A stretch of DNA of 64,000 nucleotides from Valencia hispanica (GCA_963556495.2 OY747712.1:15225235-15289234); one strand, 5' to 3'. Shown: positions 49,961-61,273, numbered from the stretch's first letter. Program-made: numbers and translations. The notes: generated by a model not told the origin, from the sequence alone.

Positions 49961-51025
49961 ACAGAAAATTGAAGTTGAAACTCAGTTTTGATGAGGTCAG
50001 CATTCTGACCTAATTATTTTTCTGACTTGGAATTTCAAAAATTTTGACTTCTAAATGCAAAGTGAACTTACTGTGGCGGGTGTTACATGTGTGGCACCTG
50101 GGATAAGCCCAAGTATTATTATTATCATTATTAGTAGTATTATTAGTCATATTTAGGAGTTCGTCTGACCACACCAAACTGCTCTGATGCAATCAGCTCC
50201 TCCCAAATGTGATCTACTCTACTTAAGCACCTCCCAGTCTCCATGTTGAATCGACATGCCAGAATAAAAGACTGAACTTGATTGGGAGTAATCTGTCAGA
50301 TAGTTGTTTGCCACCCTGGATGGTGAGTCATATAGCCCACAGACCTGGCTTGTCCATTTATTGTCTAAATGGTTAAGAGACGAGATCTACCACCAGAGAC
50401 CTTTGTAGCTTGTTGAAACGTGCCCTGGTTCCAGATTCCCAAAGTTGTGTCACTTTTGGTTATAAGTTAATAGTAGCAGATAAGAAAATACATTGAAGGG
50501 ATCCCTGTCACCAATAACCTAATTCAAGTCTACTTGAATTGTTGTTTGGTTGAGTGTTACAGATGCTACAGAGAAACTCATTATCAAGCTGAGGCTTACA
50601 GAAGTGACAGAGCTTTCAGAGATTTCAAGTTTTTTTTTTCTCCTCATACCACTAGAACTTTAAACAATATAACTTGACAAGCCCTGTTGGAGAAATTAGG
50701 ATGCCTGCCAGAGCATCTCTGCCAGCAAGCCATAAATGTTTCATGTGGTGCTGATATGGTAATCACTGGATGCCTACAATGACACCTTGTGAGAGTTGGA
50801 TAACGATGGCTGTCTTTCAGGCCTGGTTGACTCTGGACACACTCCAGGGTTTGAGGCACAGCCTGAAGAGTGAATCTGTCTGTTACAAGTTTTTAGAGAA
50901 GCCCAATACAGTGATGAAAGTCTGTATAGGACGAATGAAACACAGGTGCACACACCCTCCAGGCACCATGTATCTATAAACCCGATGTTGTGAGCTGGAT
51001 CCTCGAACTTATATATACATATATA
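49960..51025. other. Intergenic sequence with no recognised feature
   Basis: Unique-looking. A short ATT-rich run at 50115-50150. Nothing else supported. Confidence 0.4.
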
Positions 51026-51027
51026 AT

Positions 51028-51098
51028 ACCCTCCAGAGCGTGTGGTGAAAGAAGAGAAAAAAAAACAGCATGAAAGTATCCCTTTTTTATTTTCAGTC

Positions 51099-51142
<44 letters not shown>

Positions 51143-51440
51143 CATACATACATACATATATTCTGTTTCATGAGGTTTGTGAGAGGGTCCAGGTGCCCAG
51201 TGGTGGCACAGGCCCAGCTGGAGGATGTGGCTGACTGGTGCTCAGGCTGGCATACTAACAGAGCCAGGGGTGCTTTCACAGCTAGCTTGAAAGGGGCTGG
51301 CGCCGATGCCATCCACCCCCAGTTCAGAGGCACAAGTTCCAGCTGCATGTTCATTGCAGACTGAAAATAAAAAAGGGAAACTTTCATTCTATTCTATTTT
51401 GTTTTTTTTTTCTTTTTCTTTCACCACACCCTCTGGAGGG
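51028..51440. repeat. Long inverted repeat (about 75-85-bp arms, 252-bp centre)
   Basis: The left arm 51028-51102 (ACCCTCCAGAGCGTGTGGTG ... TTATTTTCAGTCTGCA) pairs with the right arm 51355-51440 read in reverse (CCCTCCAGAGGGTGTGGTG ... TTATTTTCAGTCTGCA), with small indels in the A-rich middle. The centre holds (TA)n(CATA)n plus about 180 bp of GC-richer unique sequence. No terminal target duplication was recognised. It could be a MITE, a local inverted duplication, or a source of hairpin RNA. Confidence 0.85.
51102..51160. repeat. (TA)n(CATA)n microsatellite
   Basis: About 36 bp of TA followed by five CATA units, in the loop of the inverted repeat. Confidence 0.95.
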
Positions 51441-51444
51441 AGTT

Positions 51445-51985
51445 TCGTGACAGGAATGCTGATCGGGTGACATTACACACAATGCTGCCACCTTGACAAC
51501 ATCTGCCTCTCGTTGCACATGACATTCTCTGAGATTTAAAGCGAGAGTGGAAAGAGAACATTTTCATACCACATGGGATGACACGGGAAAATGCCAGCTC
51601 GTCTAAAACAGCTTAATGTGATATTTGTCTGAAGCTTGTGTAAGCCTTTTATTAAAGTGAAACGAACATGTCGGACACCTGTTGTTCTTGCGGGGGGGGG
51701 GGGGTATTTACTGTTGGCCTATCTGTGAACTTGGTAATCCCCAACTGGAACATGGCACTGTTACAAGTTTGATCTATTCTTGGCCATTATCATTTTCTGA
51801 CAGTGTCTGTTTAACCATGACAGTTCGTAAACAGGAGTGTTCCTTTTACAGTGCCTTTTTTTGATAGACTAAAGGAAGGTAGTGCAATAGAAGAAGGACA
51901 GAAGAGAAATGACATGTGAAATGACATGTAAAATATTAAAAAGTATGACCTGCATTTGTATTAATAAACCTTCTAGTTTAATAAA
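51445..51985. other. Intergenic sequence with no recognised feature
   Basis: Includes a G13-type run at about 51692-51704. No gene or known repeat supported. Confidence 0.4.
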
Positions 51986-51989
51986 ATGT

Positions 51990-52712
51990 CTTTCCATTCT
52001 TTATTTTGTATTTTTTCACAACAGCTGAAACTCAAATTGGATGGAGAACATCTGTGAAGATCATCAGAGTCATTATCCTGCTGGAAGGTGAACCTCTGTC
52101 CCACATCCTCAAGTCTTTTGCTGACTCTAACAGGTTGTCTTTCAGTATTGATCTGTATTTAGCAACTCCGACTAGCTTCCCTGTGCCTGCTGGGGAAAAG
52201 CCTCCCCACAGCATGATCGTGCCACCACCATGTTTAATTGTTACTATGTCTTGTTTGGCATGTTAGTGTTGGACCACACAATATTTTCCATAAAGGCTCA
52301 AAATTTCAGCTTTGCCCTCATCTAAGCAGAACACATCCCTCCTTTTTTTGTGTCTTCTACATTCCTATTAGCTTTCTTTTAATTAGACTTCTTTTGGCTT
52401 ATTTTCAACAACTCAGAAGTCTCTTCACTTTTCCATAGCATGTCAAACTAATTCCTGTCTTGTGAACAAATTCTCAACCTAAGCTGTGGATCTCTGCAGC
52501 TCTTCCAGTGCTAGGGGTGGTGAATACACATGCATGCCACATCATTTTGCTAGATTTTTGTTGATAGAAACTTTTTAAAACCATATATCCCTTTCCTACT
52601 ACTACTTTGTGCTGGCCCATTAAAATCCCAACAAAACACTGAAGTTTGCAGTTGAAACGTGACCAAATGTGAAAATCTTTAAGGGGTATGAATACTTTTA
52701 CAAGGCATTGAA
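51990..52712 (-). mobile_element. Tc1-like transposon relic
   Basis: Reverse complement of Tc1 landmarks: TATCCTGCTGGAAGGTGAAC, AGTCTTTTGCTGACTCTAAC, CATGATCGTGCCACCACCAT, TGTGGATCTCTGCAGCTCTT. It ends with the terminal block GTGACCAAATGTGAAAATC and GGGGTATGAATACTTTTAC. The middle of the element is deleted. Confidence 0.85.
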
Positions 52713-52714
52713 TG

Positions 52715-54070
52715 GGTGAGTTTGTGCAGCGATTGCAAGCAAATTTTCTTTTCCTTCTGGCACCCAATGTCATACAGAACAAGTCGCTTACTGCTGACTG
52801 CAGTGATTTCTTGTGTCTGCTGCTGGGAAGTGTGCATGGAGGCAAAACAGTCGGGTCTTACTGGACGCGTCTGTGATTAAGAAGTAATGGCCCAGGATGT
52901 GACAGGGAAGCAAAGGGTCTGATCACTCACAGGGAAGGAAAGCATCATGTCTTTCAGGCTTTTGTGAGAGAACATTTTGCAAGCTCTTCGCCACCAAACT
53001 CCGCCAGGGGGATATTACAGATTCCTGTTTGTGGACCAAACCTTTGAGGAATGATGGACACCTTAATTCTGGTGTCAAAAGACCCTCTCATCATCCTATC
53101 CTGCCTGCCATGAATTCCATTGTCTACATTTGGATTTAACCCACTAATTGGAGCCTCAGTTCGTATTGTCTTGTTGCATGCCTGTGGTTTTGGTTTAAGT
53201 TCTCAGTTATTTTAGGATGTGAGTATTTTAACAACCGTACTCGAGTACAGTGTAAGATCGGATAATCCGTGATGTGTGTGAGCTGGTTGAGGTGTTTGGC
53301 CAAGCGAAGTTCAAAAATCAAAGCATCACAAGAGAGGCTGGAAATAAACTGTGATTAAGGTTTTATTTCTAAGGGGGCAAAAGACAGCTGCATCAGCGCT
53401 CAAGCAGAAGGTCTGCTAGCACTCCTGGGGGCCACAAATGGGTGCATGGGGACACCTACTGGCCAAACGTCAGGCAAACAAGAGAAAAGGCTAAATCAGT
53501 TAGACACCTGTTCAATGTTTTTGTAACATAAAATACATTTGTTCATCTTATCATCACTGTATCCTTATAACTTTTCTAATAAAATCGAGAGTTTGCTCTG
53601 ATGTGTTTTTTGTGTGTGATATTCAGCTTTCTAGCTTCTGTAAGCAAAAAAAAACCAACCTTCAAATGTATTTCTATTGCATCTCTTAAAATCCTTGGTG
53701 TACATGAAGTATGCTGCTATAAAACACAGCAGTAATAGAAGGAACATGCCAACAGGAGGAATTAAAAACTAAATAAATCATTAGGTAGAAAAATTATAGC
53801 TCACACAAGGCTGTGCTTCATTTAACAAACTTAAAAATCTGGCTGATCTGACATGGAGCTTCGCTTGTCCCAGTCTCCACCTATTGGTGATTGAGATATA
53901 CAATATCGAGGAATGTTTTTTTCTTTCCAATCATTAGTCCTCCTCTCTGTGTTCACGAAGACCTGAAATATTAAGATAGCATGTTTACAGATTCTTGAAA
54001 CAATATCGATAACTCTTTTTGTGTTTTGTAACATTGTAACTATGAACCACAATGTTTTTGTTGTTGTTTT
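52715..54070. other. Intergenic sequence with no recognised feature
   Basis: No exon or recognisable repeat supported on either strand. Confidence 0.4.
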
Positions 54071-54074
54071 TTTC

Positions 54075-54600
54075 TTAGATTTAATGTGCTACACCAACAT
54101 AAAGCAGCTAATTATTGGTGGAGGAAAATCATACTTGGTCTTCTTTTTTAACAAACAAAACTTAGCAAAACTTAGCAAAACTTAGCAAAACTTAGCGTGT
54201 TGCAGACATACTTCTCTACCCCCCTTTATCATTGGACACCCTAATTTAAAATCCAGCATGATCAGTTGTCATCAGAAGTAACATTATTAGTAAATACAGT
54301 AGTAGTAATAATAAGAATAATCCAACAGCTTGTGATTTAAGAATAAAAATCCAGCTGTTCTTTAAAGGCCTCAGAGGTTTGTTAGAGAACGATAGCATCA
54401 TAAAGACCAAGGAACACAGCAGAAAATCTGTGTAGGAGACACAGCAAATGTGTGGAAGAAGATACTCTGGTCTATATGTAAAATGCAATTTTTGTCTGAA
54501 AAACTAACACAGGACATCCCCCTCAAAACACCATCCATGAAATATAGTGGCAACATCATGCTGTGGGGTACTTATTTTCAGATATCGTTGATCATTTGGG
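54075..54600 (+). mobile_element. Tc1-like transposon relic, 5' half
   Basis: Landmarks in order: CAGCTGTTCTTTAAAGGCCT, CAGAGGTTTGTTAGAGAACG, ATAAAGACCAAGGAACACAG, GTGTGGAAGAAGATACTCTG, CAACATCATGCTGTGGGG. Truncated on the right, with large internal deletions. Confidence 0.8.
54157..54196 (+). repeat. Four perfect AAAACTTAGC repeats
   Basis: A 10-bp unit repeated four times without change, inside the Tc1 relic. Confidence 0.98.
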
Positions 54601-54604
54601 TGAA

Positions 54605-55050
54605 GGCCTAATTGCACATAATTTTATACATATCACATGTATTAGTGTAATTTTAAATATTTGTGATTTGATTAATTTCACTAATACAATAAGCAAGGTA
54701 AACATGTATTTGTTCTGGAAGAGAACATTAAAGTGGATTACATTTAGAAAAAAACAAATGTTTTTTGTGTGGATAGAGCCTTTGACTGTATGTTAAGTTT
54801 CAAGCCCAGCCTCTGGTAATGCTGTTAAAAGTTAAACCTTTAAAACTCCAAATACAAAGGGATTTATTTAAAACCAGCAATGCAAACTATATAAAAAAAG
54901 GAAAAACATACATAAAGCTAACGCAAAAAACAAAACTATCTTATAGAAAAAATGTTCACTTGATTACAAAAGAAACCTCTAAAACCAGTTAAGCCGTTTA
55001 TTATTGGTGTCGAAAAGTTCTAAATGTAAGGTCAATTACAGAAAAAAATA
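54605..55050. other. Intergenic sequence with no recognised feature
   Basis: AT-rich; nothing supported. Confidence 0.4.
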
Positions 55051-55199
55051 ACAGTGTCTAAAAGCTGCACTGTTGCCTTGCAGCAAGAAGCTCCTGGATT
55101 CGACTTCCTGTCTGGGCTCTCTCTGGATGTCTGCACGTTCTCGCCATGCATGTGTGCTAACTGGCCTCTCTAAATCGCCCTTAGGTGCTTGCATTTGTT

Positions 55200-55231
<32 letters not shown>

Positions 55232-55515
55232 CATGTATAGCTATACTTGTGAGGACCAACCTTTGACAGCCCACCACCCTTGTGTGGACATTTGTAGTTG
55301 TGAGGACATTTTGCCTGGTCCCCACAATGTTTAACTAGCTATTAAACTCTACTAGTTAGGTTTAGAGGTATGGTGTGGATTAGGTTTAGGTTAAGGTTAG
55401 GGTTAGGCATGTATCAGTAATGGTTAGGTTTAGGGAAAGTGTCTGGGTTAGGCATAGTAAAATCAATGGAAGTCAATACAATGTCAACACAAGGATAGCA
55501 AGACGTGCGTGTATG

Positions 55516-55550
<35 letters not shown>

Positions 55551-55775
55551 GTACATGTATAGCTATACTTGTGAGGACGAACCTTTGACAGGCCACCAGC
55601 ATTGTGTGGACATTTGTAGTTGTGAGGACATTTTGCCTGGTCCCCACAATGTTTAACTAGCTATTAAACTCTACTAGTTAGGTTTAGAGGTATGGTGTGA
55701 ATTAGGTTTAGGTTAAGGTTAGGGTTAGGCATGTGTCACTAATGGTTAGGTTTAGGGAAAGTGTCTGGGTTAGTG
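55232..55775 (+). repeat. Two tandem copies (322-bp period) of a TTAGGG-like element
   Basis: CATGTATAGCTATACTTGTG begins at 55232 and again at 55554, with near-identical following sequence (CCTTTGACAG, GTGTGGACATTTGTAGTTGT, TAACTAGCTATTAAACTCT, GGTTAAGGTTAGGGTTAGGC). Copy 2 lacks the last part. TG tracts lie at the left and between copies. Same family as 22790-23036. Confidence 0.9.
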
Positions 55776-55911
55776 TGTGTGTGCATGATTGTCTGTTTAG
55801 TGTGTCTGTCTGTGTTGCCCTGTGATGAACTGGCTCCTTATTCAGAGTGTACCCTTCCTCTTGCTCAATGGCTGTTGGCGATAGGCACCACCCTTCTGGG
55901 AAAATGGATTG

Positions 55912-55912
55912 A

Positions 55913-55971
<59 letters not shown>

Positions 55972-55974
55972 ATA
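55912..55974. repeat. (AAAT)15 microsatellite
   Basis: Tetranucleotide array forming the tail of the SINE copy. Confidence 0.98.
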
Positions 55975-55979
55975 GTGGA

Positions 55980-56550
55980 GATAGGGCAGCCCCTCTGTTA
56001 TCTGCTAAATAGGTCCATCCTGGAGTGAGTCTCATATGGAGCAGTAAGGTTTTTTTTAATGGTCTTAATTTTGAAACTTAAATTCTTTGTATTGTATATT
56101 GTGTTATTCCTGCATGGGGGAAAAAACTCCCCCTGCTGCTGACAGTTCCAGTCTGCACCAATCATCTCTGTCTATTCATCAGCGGCTGGTTTAGCCAAAG
56201 ACCATAAGCAGCAATCAGGCCTTACAGTTAGCACGCAGCGACTCATTCAGTTCAGGACTGCTGCCAGTAAGAAAGTCAGAAATCCGCACACAACCATACT
56301 TCCTGAACAACATCCCTGTTCCCAATTCTTCCCACCGGAGGGCGCTGCAGAACACCAGCTAGGAGTGTCGTCGAATACAGGTCGAATAGTTTTTTCCAAC
56401 AAACCCCCACTAAAGGGTATTTTTTTGAGTTAAAAGGCATGATTTTATTTGTAACACACATTATTTGATGAGCCAAACCAATAGAAAACACAGATAAGTC
56501 CCTGCTGAGAAACCAGAGCTGCTGACACCTAAAAACTGCTGTAAGACCAA
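55980..56550. other. Intergenic sequence with no recognised feature
   Basis: No gene or known repeat supported. Confidence 0.4.
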
Positions 56551-56555
56551 GAACC

Positions 56556-56597
<42 letters not shown>

Positions 56598-56667
56598 TAC
56601 CACTCTTCATCATCATCATCATCATCATCACCACCACTCTTCATCGTCATCATCATCATTACCACTC

Positions 56668-56727
<60 letters not shown>

Positions 56728-56746
56728 GTCATCATCATTACCACTC

Positions 56747-56786
<40 letters not shown>

Positions 56787-56809
56787 CCACTCTCCATCAT
56801 CACCACTCT
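56556..56809. repeat. (ATC)n compound satellite with ACCACTCTTC spacers
   Basis: Arrays of ATC units of varying length separated by ATTACCACTCTTC or ACCACTCTTC spacers, which themselves recur about six times. This gives a higher-order repeat. Confidence 0.98.
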
Positions 56810-56904
56810 GAAACGTAACTAGGTCAAAAACAAACATCCCACTCCAAACTGTAAATTATGGGAAGAAAATTACACTTTCAATCTGATTTGGGGAGGTCAA
56901 AAAC

Positions 56905-57748
56905 ATTGAATGCCTTAAACAAGTATTTACACTATTTTAAAATTCTCCCAACTTTTTAATGTCAAATGTATGTTTTAGAGATTTAAGTGACAGACCAGTA
57001 GTTTATACATATCCTTCCCCCCCTAAAGTCAAGGGCAAGCGATGGCCTTCAGAAGTCACCCGATTTATAGAGACTACTTGAGGGTAATTTCAGCTCTGTA
57101 GAAACACAGATGTTCTATGAAGGTCTCTCCACTCAACAGATCAAGATGGAGAGGGGCAGGAAAAAACTGTTATTGAAAGAAGACCACACTGTACAGACTG
57201 ACAACCTTGTTCAGTTAAATGCACTTATTTTATGTCTGGAACTCCACTAATGATGTGTTTCTTTACACAGAAGTTTGTGTTTTCTAATGTTTAACATATA
57301 GTTAACATATAGCAGACTTTAAATTTATTGCATGAAAGAAAATAAAGTCTAGTAGAAGAAGGTGCTCCTGTTCTGTAGAATCAAATCAAACCTTTTGGCC
57401 TGCATGCAAAAACTAAAACTGCACATCATCCTTAACCCATCAGTGAAACTTTGTGGAGGCAGCATCATGCTTTCCTTCAGCAAGCACAGGGAAGCTGTGG
57501 TAACGCTTGAAAATGATGATTGCATTCTACATCAAATCTGATGGAAGTTTTTTGCAAAGGAAAACAAAGTGTACCATCCGTTTCAGATTCAAAATAACAC
57601 AATACCCTGTATCATTTTCACTCCCCTTTGTAATTATGTACTAGTTTATGTTTATCAATCACATACTGCAAAATCCCAACAACATTTATTAAGGTTTGTA
57701 ACTGTAATGTGACAAAATGGGGAAAAGAGTTCAAGGGGTATCACAGAT
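56905..57748 (+). mobile_element. Tc1-like transposon relic
   Basis: Landmarks: GATTTAAGTGACAGACCAG, GATGGCCTTCAGAAGTCACC, CTTTTGGCCTGCATGCAAAA, GGAGGCAGCATCATGCT, GTAACTGTAATGTGACAAAA, GAGTTCAAGGGGTATCA. Decayed, spanning most of the element with internal deletions. Confidence 0.85.
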
Positions 57749-57904
57749 AGGTAGGCATAATATTCATATTTTGTATTTTTTTTAAAGATTAGTGTTGTTT
57801 TACTACTACAGATTAAAGAATGAATCCCTGTTAGAGGCTGAATCTGCGGCTCCCTAACTCTAAAGATATGAATGACATTGCTGTTGACCACCTAGCACGT
57901 CATG

Positions 57905-58290
57905 GAGCGAGTTTCAACCAATCACAATTCAGAACTACTTGACGAAAAGCTGCGACATCCAATCAAAATTCCACTAGATACATTTGGGTTTGCCTTTCCT
58001 CGTCTTCTGACCAATCGGAGCCGAGCAGTAATTATTTATTCATTAAATTGCAAAGGGGAGTGACGCAGTTATTGTAGATCCGAAGCTACTCCATGCTTTT
58101 TTAAATACGACGTGAAATCCGATTTTCTTTTTTAATCAAATAGTGAATACGTCAGAGAAAAGGAGGGTGTCCCGCAGTCATCTGGACGCTGTATGTCGGA
58201 TCTGAGCACCCCTTGAATTTATTTGGATGCCATTCCCGCTGGAGGTTGCGGTACAGCCCGAGGACTGGATGTTATAATCGGGAACAGATC
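57905..58290 (+). promoter_or_regulatory. rheb: rheb promoter and 5' leader
   Basis: Upstream of the rheb ATG are three forward CCAAT boxes: CAACCAATCA (57918-57922), CATCCAATCA (57959-57963) and TGACCAATCGG (58011-58015), spaced about 41 and 52 bp. A CRE-like TACGTCA lies at 58148-58154 and a TGACGCAG near 58061. CpG content rises toward the ATG. No TATA box is convincing. This fits a housekeeping NF-Y-type promoter. Confidence 0.7.
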
Positions 58291-58342
58291 ATGCCGCAGC
58301 CAAAGTCACGAAAAATCGCCATCCTCGGGTACAGATCCGTAG
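58291..58342 (+). CDS. rheb: GTPase RHEB, exon 1
   Basis: RHEB is a small Ras-like GTPase that, when GTP-bound on lysosomal and other endomembranes, activates mTORC1; TSC2 switches it off. Exon 1 encodes MPQPKSRKIAILGYRSV plus the first base of the next Gly codon, then a GTGAGT donor at 58343. The sequence covers strand beta-1 and the start of the P-loop (G-x-R-S-x-G). It differs from human RHEB only at residue 4 in this exon, and differs clearly from the paralogue RHEBL1. The ATG follows GATC, with A at -3. Phase-1 intron joins it to exon 2. Confidence 0.97.
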
Positions 58343-58885
58343 GTGAGTTCCCGGCAGGCGCAGCTAACTGGGAGGGATGACTCAGAGAAAGTAACATAGG
58401 ATGGGAGACGCTTAGAGTAGATCTGCGCGGCCTCTCGACTCAGTTTAAGTCCATTATTAGGGCGGTTTACGCCTCCTATAATAGACTTAAATTACAGGGG
58501 GAGAAAGATCCGTCACGCAACATTTCCGGGCGAATGAGCGCCACCAGGTGAAACGTGGGCTTGTGTTTATTTTTTTATTTTTTTAGTAGGCCACAAATGT
58601 ACGGTTTAAGACCGATAGTTTTTCACACTAAACGATCATCTGGTTTGGTATCCATCAGTGACCCCATGTTAGTCAGTGCCACGCTCCATGGAGGCCTGGC
58701 GGTCCTGTGGATGTGACGCATCACTGCGTGGATTAATGTATCGCATCAGAAACAGAAGAAGCGCAATTTGTATGCACTGGGAGGATGCTGAGGATGGCAA
58801 GATGGCACACGCAGATAACGCGATTAGAGAGCAGCGTGTCTGCACAAACAGCTTGAAATCTTGAGTTTCGAAAGGTTGCATAAGA

Positions 58886-58985
58886 TTACCATTTAATTCA
58901 AATTATTTATACAGCGCCGTTTCACAGCAAATCTCAAGGCGCTTTACTTGAAAAACAAGTCAAATTCGTATGAGGAAATATATAT
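58886..58985 (-). mobile_element. Retroelement 3' terminus in rheb intron 1
   Basis: On the minus strand: AAGTAAAGCGCCTTGAGATT, then CGGCGCTGTATAAATAA. This is the 'AAAGCGCCTTGAG ... GCGCTATATAAATAA' type 3' end of teleost LINEs. Body absent. Confidence 0.7.
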
Positions 58986-59605
58986 CAAATCAACGTAATC
59001 CAGAGCAATCCTGTCATATATATTCTAAATTAGTTGCACGCGATCTGATTTTATCCTAATTGTAACACAATACAGCGAAATTCAATTTTGAATGAGAGCT
59101 GGTGCAAAGTTATGGATCTAATGAAGCCCAGCTGACTGCACGGAATCATTGACTGTTATCTCTTATCCTGAGCAAGCACGCGGTGACAGTGGAAAGGAAC
59201 AGTGTAATTTATATAAATTGTAACAAAATATTAATATTCATATTCGGTTGAGTCAATCTCACACTGAATAATTGCTTTTGCTGATTATGGTGAACAGTTA
59301 ATGAAAACCAAACATTTAGTGCTTTAGATAATTTCAATATTACGTAAGCGCTATAAAGGAGGATTTTAAAGACATATGTCATATAGTATCACAGGGAAGA
59401 CATCTGACTATGTCAATGGCAACCACCCACCCACAAAGAAGCTGTTCAGTGCTGCATCCAAGCATCATAATGGAAAGTGTTGTGGAAGAAAAAAATGTTG
59501 AAAATGATGCACAAGCAATAGGGATCACTGCTGTCTTGAGTGGCTTATGGGGAAAAGTCTATTTAGTAAAATAGGCAAGAGTCACAAGGGCGTGGACAGC
59601 TGAAG

Positions 59606-60141
59606 TAGGGCTGGGCGATATGGCCTCAAATCTATATTGCGATATAATCTAAAACGTGTGCAATAACAATATCTATTGCAATATAATCTTGTCTTTTATA
59701 TGTCAAAATGACAGTTTCTGTCATTCTAATGTTCAAGATACATAGCAGCAGAACAACGTCAAAAAAGTATAGAATGCCATTTAAAGATTGTTTATTGTGC
59801 AAAAAGCATTTTTTTTAATCAAAAATGTTTCCCAAAAAAATGCAACACAAAGATTCTCGGGAAAAAAAGAAGATATTTTAAATAAATTAAAAGCTAAATG
59901 TTATGAAAACACTAAGTTAAAAATTGTCTGGTTTCCTGGTCATTTGTTGTTGTTTATAAATTTTATAACGCACAAAAATAAACCTGCACACATTTGAATT
60001 AAAACTGCTTTCAGTTTAACAGGTTTATTTTCCGTTTAAATGGAAAACAGCAAACCGCGGTAGGCAGGTATAGTCAAAATCTCTACCTTCAGCTAAATTT
60101 ATATCATTTCTACTTTATACCTTTTATATTGCCCACCACTA
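59606..60141. mobile_element. hAT-type MITE with 8-bp target duplication
   Basis: Left end TAGGGCTGGGCGATATGG; right end, read inward, TAGTGGTGGGCAATATAAAA. The 8-bp flanks AGCTGAAG (59598-59605) and AGCCGAAG (60142-60149) differ at one base, as expected for an old hAT insertion. About 536 bp, AT-rich, no transposase domain. Confidence 0.8.
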
Positions 60142-60149
60142 AGCCGAAG

Positions 60150-60870
60150 TACCCACTTCTGAACCAGAGATTATGTCAGAAGTGTCTTTTCTGGGGAGAG
60201 GACCAGAAAGATAGAAATGTTGGTTAGTGGTCAAAAGGCCCCTTTTCCAGATGAAAGTACATTTTGCATTTAATTTGGAAATCAGACCTTGATCAAAAAT
60301 CAGAATAAAGAGTGGACAGACACAGAGTCCAAGTTGCTTGAGGTCCACTGTGAAGTTTCCACCATCAGTAATGATTTACTATAGGGAGCCATGTCATCTG
60401 CTGGTGTTGGTCCACTGTGTTTTATCAAGTTCCAAGTCAACACAGCTGTCTACCAGCAAATGTTAGAACACTTTTTACTTTCCTCTGCTGACAAGCTTTG
60501 TGGAGATAGACATTTCATTTTCCAACAGGACTTGGCAGCTTCCCACACTGCCAGGAGTACCAATATCTACTTAAAAGACCATGGTATCACTGTGGTGGGC
60601 CAAGAAGCCTGCCCTGTAGAGAATCTAAGCTGTATTATCAAAAAAACAATGAGGCATGAGACCCAACAATGCAGACAAGCTGAAAGCTGCAATAAAAGCA
60701 GCCCGAGCTTTCGTAACAGCACAACTGTCACCATAGTCTGATCACCTCCATGCCACGCCTTTATGTAAAAGGAGCCCCGGCCAAGTCATTGACCAGCTTT
60801 TCAATGGACCAACATTTTTGTAATAAAAGTGTTTTTATTGGTCTTGTGTAACATTCAGAGAAACTGAATT
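60150..60870 (+). mobile_element. Tc1/mariner-superfamily transposase relic
   Basis: The frame 60391-60741 holds AGVGPLCFIKFQVNTAVYQQ, then HFIFQQDLAASHTARSTN (second catalytic-Asp region, QQD) and KDHGITVV. After a frameshift come pieces corresponding to the P(I/V)ENL block and HETQQCRQAESCN. The 3' end has GTAATAAAAGTGTTTTTATT and a tail ending near CATAATCAACA. The third catalytic acidic residue is not in a clean frame. Inactive. Lies in rheb intron 1. Confidence 0.8.
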
Positions 60871-61201
60871 TTGGGGTTTCATTAGATATAGGCCATAATC
60901 AACAACATAACCAGTAGTAAACACTTAGAGCTAGAACATAATTAATCACTTTTTAAAACTGTTTTTAAGACATTCTAATTTATCCGGATACATCTGTATT
61001 TTATAAATTCTTAAAGAATGGTAGATTTGAATACTGATTTCTTATCAAACTAGCATGGACAGTCATTTTAACACCAGAAACAAATACCCTGATGTCTTCT
61101 TTCCAATTTCCAAATCCACAACATCTACTTTTCCAGTTAAGTAGGTATATTTATATTTTTTCGATAAATGATTATTTCTCATGAAAATTTGTATTTTACA
61201 G

Positions 61202-61273
61202 GAAAGTCTTCCTTGACAATTCAGTTTGTGGAAGGCCAGTTTGTGGACTCATATGACCCTACAATAGAAAACA
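61202..61273 (+). CDS. rheb: GTPase RHEB, exon 2
   Basis: 72 bp after an AG at 61200-61201. Joined to exon 1 it continues the P-loop as GKSSLTIQFVEG, then QFVDSYDPTIEN and the first base of the next codon (Thr). It contains the P-loop Lys-Ser, and the effector/switch I segment with YDPTIEN, the region TSC2 and mTORC1 sense. The donor is GTAAGT at 61274. The sequence matches vertebrate RHEB residue for residue as recalled. Exon 3 (rest of switch I and the DTAGQ motif) was not found in the remaining 2.7 kb, so the gene continues off the right edge. Confidence 0.97.

Larger units (their letters stand above)
55056..55975 (+). mobile_element. SINE split in its (TG)n tract by a tandem repeat
   Basis: The left part 55056-55231 has GCACTGTTGCCTTGCAGCAA, B-box-like GGATTCGACTTCC and CCTCTCTAAATCGCCC before a TG run. 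The right part 55775-55975 has GTGTTGCCCTGTGATGAACT, GGCGATAGGCACC, AAAATGGATTGAT and an (AAAT)n tail. Together they give one copy of the SINE at 33394-33801. About 540 bp of TTAGGG-like tandem repeat sits in the TG tract. Confidence 0.8.
58343..61201 (+). other. rheb: rheb intron 1
   Basis: GT at 58343 to AG at 61200-61201, 2859 bp. It carries a LINE tail, a complete-ended hAT-type MITE and a Tc1/mariner-like relic, described separately. The first 150 bp are CpG-rich. Confidence 0.9.
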
